DNA of 64,000 nt from Lingula anatina. Lineage: Eukaryota; Brachiopoda; Lingulata; Lingulida; Lingulidae. The stretch's first letter is position 1; the number at the start of each line of letters is the position of its first letter. The notes below the pieces were generated by a model. The model was not told the DNA's origin and did not search any database. It saw nothing but the letters and a program-made list of their open reading frames with translations. This document shows positions 62,701 to 64,000 of the stretch, one piece after another. A program made the translations under genes and the position numbers. Location of the stretch: positions 529,637 through 593,636 of the forward strand of contig NW_019775547.1 in assembly GCF_001039355.2 (NCBI RefSeq), given 5' to 3'.

Positions 62701-63508
62701 TACACAGTGATGTACACCTGGGCCGTGGTGCCAGCTGTGGGGAGCTCATTGGTGGTCACCCACACCTTCCACTTACCATCTGGAAACAGTTACAATGAGC
62801 TATGAGGAACAGTTATGCAGCTTAAGCCAAAGATTTTAATTGCACACCTTGTAAAATTGAGGGAAACAGAAATTGTAGATTAAAAATTATTTGATATGTT
62901 CAATAACTATTCTGTGAGGTGAAATCGGGAGTCACCCTAGAGAGAATAAATTAATACAAGGCACAATAATGATAGCAAAGTAAAGGATAATTATAAAAGG
63001 TTGAGTGTTTAACTGCCCAGGGGGAGCTCACTGGTGGTCACCCACACGTTTCATTAACCATATGGAAACAGTTGCAATAAGCTAATAGGAACATTGGTGC
63101 ATTTTTCTTGTAAAATCTTGTAATATTTTTTTTTTATTAAAATTTTGCATAAATTCTCAATGTCAATATATACAGTTTTGGTTTTATTTTAACAAATCAG
63201 GCTAAAGTATGGTAAGTGAGTATATGTGAGAAAATAAACATAACGACAAAGTTCAAATTCTGCATATAAGAAAGGAATTAACGTAATACAAAAAAATTAA
63301 TCAACATACGTGACTTTGATATTTTCTCTTTCTTCTCCCTGACTTTACTCTGCTCACTGTCACCAGTGACTATGCTCCTTCTTTTGCGCTGAGGAGGGCG
63401 AGGTGATATCCCTGCCTCAATCTCTGGCGTTATCATAGTCTTAAATGGCTCAGCCTTGGCAGCCACATACACATCAGGGCCATGGAATATAGCAGATAGG
63501 CTTGTTAC
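31382..63508 (-). CDS. LOXHD1-like: LOXHD1-like multi-PLAT protein, 62 exons, 5' end outside window
   Basis: The 62 exons chain in phase to 8574 coding bases (2857 residues plus TAA at 31382-31384). Order from the N side: basic segment (1-66), PLAT 1-2 (67-339), two trefoil-like domains (340-607), Lys/Pro-rich linker (608-696), then PLAT 3-18 (697-2857). PLAT domains are eight-stranded beta sandwiches that bind membranes or proteins; vertebrate LOXHD1 has 15 and acts at hair-cell stereocilia. Signatures recur: YxVxVxTG...AGT.ANVY, YGE.GDTGKR, KFE.GQ, VGHDG.G.G.GW.LDKV and RWLDEGEDDG..EREL. PLATs alternate between two types (A, B), so the unit of expansion may have been a pair. No signal peptide or membrane helix was seen in this part. 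It is larger than vertebrate LOXHD1 even though incomplete; orthology is inferred from tandem PLATs only. Confidence 0.93.
32758..33621 (-). CDS. PLAT 17 (type A)
   Basis: Exons 33458-33621, 33244-33336 and 32758-32890. GDWKLTITTSPIENSGTDAR begins the domain; then VFGETGDTGPLPLG, the KITKLRLEHDN strand, GWHVGK and the linking motif RWLDALEEDGDTVRELP. Exon phases (2 bases in, 0, 0, 1 base out) are the template for all type A domains here. Confidence 0.9.
33891..34831 (-). CDS. PLAT 16 (type B)
   Basis: Exons 34677-34831, 34280-34437 and 33891-33985. YKYQVEVYTGDKSGAGTNAN and FGERGDTGKRKLLK are followed by FEIEAVDMKDLTKVTVGHDG, GSGWYLDKI and WLEEGEDDGLTERELML. A near-identical fragment of the neighbouring exon lies in this block's intron at 34192-34249. 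Confidence 0.9.
34192..34249 (-). pseudogene. Recent duplicate of an exon edge inside an intron
   Basis: These 58 bases match 35321-35378 (start of a PLAT 15 exon plus its acceptor) with about one mismatch. The copy brings an intact acceptor and 29 coding bases, with no donor at the original distance. Confidence 0.85.
35222..36430 (-). CDS. PLAT 15 (type A), first part in a fused exon
   Basis: Coded by the 3' part of exon 36267-36492 plus 35947-36036 and 35222-35354. The strands read SKWTALTFTGPDEENTTEAQ, LYGDKGHSKVL, DIYKLRVGFEDPSGDPQWF and FELNGWIWANSEQDCWRE. The intron that elsewhere separates the PLAT linker from the next domain is missing. Confidence 0.88.
36425..37365 (-). CDS. PLAT 14 (type B)
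   Basis: Exons 37211-37365, 36740-36891 and the first part of 36267-36492. YKYEVTVHTGDKSGGGTNAN, GERGDTGARRLLK, VVVGHDGTGAGSGWFLDKV and WLDEGEDDGLIEREL follow the standard order. The region 37018-37042 in the intron upstream carries a short match to the PLAT 15 exon end. Confidence 0.9.
37596..38501 (-). CDS. PLAT 13 (type A)
   Basis: Exons 38338-38501, 38055-38147 and 37596-37719. ELWKVWTTTGDLPDADASSQ, LYGENDRSEEIPIG, IYKLRVGFSEDTQGQPSWYL and YEFEFNCWVSLTDEQDWWVE. The linking RWLD motif is replaced by CWVSLTDEQDWW, a divergent version shared with PLAT 15. Confidence 0.9.
38510..38720. repeat. Degenerate TGTTGTG minisatellite
   Basis: Blocks of ttgtgttgtgtg alternate with ttactacagtg/ttactgcagtg at about 40-base spacing, within an intron of the LOXHD1-like gene. 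Confidence 0.75.
38913..39882 (-). CDS. PLAT 12 (type B)
   Basis: Exons 39728-39882, 39263-39420 and 38913-39013. IKYQLSVYTGAVSGAGTDSN, DGQDGGTGKRWLKK, VVVGHDGAGVGSGWFLDKV and RWLDEGEDDGKVERELL. A Glu-rich linker (SEESGEEEAEDLES) follows. Confidence 0.9.
39156..39196. repeat. Perfect 41-base palindrome
   Basis: Arms of 20 bases (atacctatatgggtaatgtt at 39156-39175 and its exact reverse complement at 39177-39196) are separated by one base. It lies in the intron between the exons at 39263 and 38913. Confidence 0.95.
40355..41132 (-). CDS. PLAT 11 (type A) with fused second and third exons
   Basis: Exons 40963-41132 and 40355-40574. GEWTVQTLTGDLDEADNNKQ, CGEKGETDQLPLQP, LKKIRLGYVDTSWDPSWYM and FEYRGWVRVDGECDGVVE. 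The 220-base exon equals the usual 93 and 127-133 base pair joined, so one intron has been lost here or gained in the others. Confidence 0.9.
41403..42480 (-). CDS. PLAT 10 (type B), divergent
   Basis: Exons 42317-42480, 41927-42072 and 41403-41518. VPYTVSICTGDVQEGVDAGT and IGTLGDSGKRML are recognisable, but the usual VGHDGxGxGxGW loop is reduced to VTKGPGDPW. The linker begins WLGDTGNKDEAVDIELT. The loop change may mean altered ligand binding. Confidence 0.88.
42853..43655 (-). CDS. PLAT 9 (type A)
   Basis: Exons 43495-43655, 43090-43170 and 42853-42976. GEWKVKIVTVPQNGTPSAPV, IGEENTAGPFELK, DLKKIRVCQEQQDVTWFIKE and FNFTKWLGDNTSSVKELP. The middle exon is the shortest of its type (81 bases). 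Confidence 0.9.
43949..45080 (-). CDS. PLAT 8 (type B) with acidic insertion
   Basis: Exons 44908-45080, 44348-44571 and 43949-44046. VTYVVSVTTGHQPGAETRAD, GEWGDTGRRAL and VIVGHTTEGYGAGWF are present. After the GWF strand an insertion of about 20 mainly Glu/Lys/Gln residues (KEETKEESQETEEEQ...) enlarges the middle exon to 224 bases. The linker reads RWLDSEIGDGQLERELL. Confidence 0.9.
44713..44869. mobile_element. MITE-like element, 157 bases
   Basis: The ends caggggcggat and atccgcccctg are exact inverted repeats. The 6-mer tgtgta flanks both sides. It sits in the intron of PLAT 8. The end sequence resembles hAT-type non-autonomous elements, although a hAT would be expected to leave 8 bases. 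Confidence 0.85.
45529..46624 (-). CDS. PLAT 7 (type A)
   Basis: Exons 46434-46624, 46044-46127 and 45529-45661. NWAAWITTGGSEDAGTTATL, YGVQGKSDQIPLC, NIYKVQLALQSSEMETFYL and FHFAYDNWLRMTAENPSGC. The first exon is extended by a short Glu/Ser leader. Confidence 0.9.
46879..46923 (-). CDS. 45-base linker microexon before PLAT 7
   Basis: It encodes DDVQEVPYIEKETRA with phase 1 on both sides. It can be skipped or included without changing frame, so it is a candidate cassette exon. Confidence 0.75.
46990..47126. repeat. CA-rich microsatellite region
   Basis: Interrupted (CA)n with cacaca and catgcaca blocks in the intron before the exon at 47191. Confidence 0.95.
47191..47798 (-). CDS. PLAT 6 (type B) with fused second and linker exons
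   Basis: Exons 47644-47798 and 47191-47404. HYEVSVYTGRRWAADCDANL, GSKGDSGKRQLY, VVVSHDGRGHGAGIFLDKV and HWLDDHEEDKKVEMELF. The 214-base exon carries what is two exons in most type B domains. Confidence 0.9.
48098..49352 (-). CDS. PLAT 5 (type A)
   Basis: Exons 49183-49352, 48596-48682 and 48098-48230. GVYGVLVTTAKDSKPSNDSK, YGEEGVSEDFELW, DLYKIRVGMEEGKGWEAWHL and RWMSRDMDDHDVVREMA. The basic-acidic end KEVLP is shared with PLAT 3, hinting that PLAT 3-4 and 5-6 are sister pairs. Confidence 0.9.
49668..49715 (-). CDS. 48-base Lys/Glu microexon
   Basis: It encodes KEEDIKEDKKEENKS, phase 1 on both sides. Together with 51070-51132 it makes a flexible linker between PLAT 4 and PLAT 5. Confidence 0.75.
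50667..50760. repeat. Long (AT)n microsatellite
   Basis: About 94 bases of pure AT in the intron between exons 51070 and 49668; its assembled length is unreliable. Confidence 0.95.
51070..51132 (-). CDS. 63-base linker exon
   Basis: It encodes IKPEQTSVNATLETRNSPKP with phase 1 on both sides. Low complexity suggests a flexible spacer. It is splice-compatible with inclusion or skipping. Confidence 0.7.
51968..52090. repeat. Two-copy tandem duplication, period about 56
   Basis: The text gctttaccaatttcccat followed by cttatcaagcata occurs twice in the intron before the exon at 52234. Confidence 0.8.
52234..52905 (-). CDS. PLAT 4 (type B), fused exon
   Basis: Exons 52754-52905 and 52234-52441. 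VKYQVSVHTGTEVDSDTKAN, GEHGDTGKRLLHR, FELEAVSLGQLSTCEVSIDT and DGWYCHQVVIKEG. The HDG motif is altered to IDTDSPGDGW. The 208-base exon includes the linker WLDAGKDDKKITR. Confidence 0.9.
53278..54208 (-). CDS. PLAT 3 (type A)
   Basis: Exons 54051-54208, 53692-53793 and 53278-53410. GDWKIWISTLESLQHGYIVL, YGNKGKSSPVILG, EIYKIRIELVEDMSEEQVAT and RYLSRAEDDGAVARELP. It is the first PLAT after the trefoil block. Confidence 0.9.
54686..54952 (-). CDS. Lys/Pro/Ser-rich linker exon
   Basis: This 267-base exon joins the trefoil block to PLAT 3. It starts GKRKKKEESPVEEPVEEPV and contains SPAKE and SPARE repeats and KTPKKESKKSAKS. It is predicted to be disordered and strongly basic with phosphorylatable Ser/Thr-Pro sites (inference). 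Confidence 0.85.
55175..55881 (-). CDS. Second trefoil-like domain
   Basis: Exons 55663-55881 and 55175-55352. Three similar segments each pair a hydrophobic strand with a basic or Gly turn: GEIMLSTSPFQTLAVENDNT, FESLALPGQFIQIKDGQADC and GFITLESVSDRGVALGMTAD, each ending in a FxVxK- or WPEV-like strand. This is the pattern of fascin/FGF-type beta-trefoils; the fold is inferred from spacing, not from a search. Confidence 0.55.
55862..56007 (-). repeat. Three tandem copies of an exon-acceptor junction
   Basis: Units at about 55862-55908, 55911-55961 and 55962-56007 each read like tcacggaacataccctggga plus aagaaaagaat. The first is the genuine start of the exon 55663-55881; the others are divergent copies. 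Confidence 0.8.
56249..57585 (-). CDS. First trefoil-like domain
   Basis: Exons 57456-57585, 56719-56822 and 56249-56422. It opens WEYEQWKYANDNKVVFINLL. Three segments resemble each other: QRALRLKPDGSVDGDGDF, YHLAIDNGKVVGMGKGGAYC and RSIALESVKHTLQTVTIQ. Strand endings are FTVV, CEFIIR and MFFCYCK. The three-fold pattern over about 135 residues suits a beta-trefoil. It is not a PLAT: no GDTGKR or HDG motif. Confidence 0.55.
57788..59953 (-). CDS. PLAT 2 (type B), with extra intron and microexon
   Basis: Exons 59799-59953, 59540-59569, 58548-58626, 58171-58249 and 57788-57878. FKYSVQVFTGDVYNAGTEAN, YGERGDTGVRQLI, FTIEAVSLGALKKIIIGHDG, GQGWFLEKV and RWLDEGEDDKKIVREIK. The exon that is single in other type B domains is split between GHG and QGW. 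The 30-base microexon adds DDEKLFTMDK. Confidence 0.88.
59540..59569 (-). CDS. 30-base microexon in PLAT 2
   Basis: Flanked by ttctttgtag and gtagatag, phase 0 on both sides, encoding DDEKLFTMDK. No other PLAT here has an equivalent. It may be alternatively spliced. Confidence 0.6.
60496..62779 (-). CDS. PLAT 1 (type A)
   Basis: Exons 62616-62779, 61324-61410 and 60496-60628. GKWKVWVTTNELPTAGTTAQ, YGQRGNSGAIPLG, EIYKIRLHHDNAGEFPGWF and GRWLSRKEDDCEITRELP. It is the first PLAT visible; others may precede it outside the window. Confidence 0.9.
60874..61093. mobile_element. Inverted-repeat insertion in the PLAT 1 intron
   Basis: The left end accccattcccagagatta and the right end taaaatctatgggaatacgc are imperfect inverted repeats of about 30 bases, including gatcgatcta-like arms. 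The interior is clearly more GC-rich than the surrounding intron and has no ORF. Confidence 0.65.
62932..63001. repeat. Dispersed repeat, copy 2
   Basis: It shares cgggagtcaccct at one end and ataattataaaaggt at the other with 26862-26974. The middle is shorter. Confidence 0.5.
63020..63092 (-). pseudogene. Decayed copy of the PLAT 1 first-exon edge
   Basis: It aligns with 62737-62810 (gggagctcattggtggtcac then ccacac..., intron ggaaacagtt). Substitutions and a base change at the acceptor suggest it is not used. Confidence 0.8.
63310..63508 (-). CDS. Basic N-side segment of the LOXHD1-like protein
   Basis: This is the most 5' exon visible, 199 bases. It encodes VTSLSAIFHGPDVYVAAKAE and a Lys/Arg/Ser-rich part (RPPQRKRRS, VREKKEKISKS) leading into PLAT 1. 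It lacks an initiating Met of its own context, so the gene continues beyond 64000. Confidence 0.82.
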
Positions 63509-63515
63509 CTGTGTG

Positions 63516-63517
<2 letters not shown>

Positions 63518-63568
<51 letters not shown>

Positions 63569-63569
63569 T
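63518..63569. repeat. (TAA)n microsatellite
   Basis: TAA run directly upstream (minus sense) of the exon at 63508, within its acceptor region. Confidence 0.95.
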
Positions 63570-64000
63570 CTGAATTGGAATGATATATTTCACTTTTCTG
63601 TGGTGTACAGCATTTACACTTACAGACATTTTATAATTTATTTAAAGCTTTTAAAGCTAATTCATATTTTTCCAATCTTGTTTTAGAGGGATACTCCATA
63701 AAGAAAATGATTATGATTAGAATAGAATATCATATTATATGCATAAGAAATATTTTATCAGTTCATAAAAGTGAAATCGATGAGTTTTGCTCTTAGCATC
63801 CAAATATTCCCAAAGAAAAAATAATGATCTGCTGGTTAATGTTTTTCTTATTGATTCATCTTTAGACCTTAAGTGTAAAGGTCAATCACCCTCAGCTGGT
63901 GTCTTGTGTACTTTATCAATTAGCTCTTTAAATTTAAAGTTGACAATTATGATTCATTTTAAAAATATCATCCAACACTGAACATGTGATTTTCATCTTC
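63570..64000. other. Intron of the LOXHD1-like gene
   Basis: AT-rich sequence with no exon that I could connect in phase to the exon at 63508. Confidence 0.5.

Overview
The window is animal (metazoan) nuclear DNA. Genes are split into many short exons by AT-rich introns with GT-AG, and two GC-AG, junctions. Microsatellites and small inverted-repeat elements are abundant, and the three gene families present are animal ones: CYP2-clan cytochrome P450, a collagen/EGF membrane protein, and a LOXHD1-like multi-PLAT protein. Recurrent taggcctac-type words and high divergence between repeats suggest a heterozygous marine invertebrate, perhaps a hemichordate or echinoderm relative. This species guess is weak and rests on style only.

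Layout. Positions 1-31216 hold a tandem cluster of three P450 paralogues on the plus strand: CYP-A (82-3302, 5' end outside the window), CYP-B (12896-18512, 11 exons, 506 aa) and CYP-C (24736-29824, 11 exons, 505 aa). Each sits in a duplicated unit that also includes the 5' flank and about 1.5 kb of 3' flank. Between A and B a different plus-strand gene (5978-7916) encodes a collagen stretch, three EGF-like modules and a C-terminal transmembrane anchor; it lies directly behind an orphan copy of the P450 5' flank. The B-C spacer contains two single-N joins, each with near-duplicate sequence on both sides, so the assembly there is doubtful. A 98-base N gap (10431-10528) lies inside another repeat.

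Positions 31382-63508 are one minus-strand gene, convergent with CYP-C. I could chain 62 exons with consistent splice phases (8574 coding bases, 2857 codes residues plus stop) into a protein with 18 PLAT domains in the window. A two-trefoil-like block and a Lys/Pro-rich linker lie between PLAT 2 and PLAT 3. The 5' end of this gene lies beyond position 64000. Its introns carry MITE-like insertions, a perfect 41-base palindrome and fresh or decayed copies of its own exon edges.

How the genes relate: the P450s are membrane-anchored monooxygenases that probably arose by recent tandem duplication. The collagen-EGF gene may have been placed behind P450 control DNA by the same rearrangements. The LOXHD1-like gene is functionally unrelated and is only a neighbour. 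No CRISPR array, rRNA or tRNA gene was seen.
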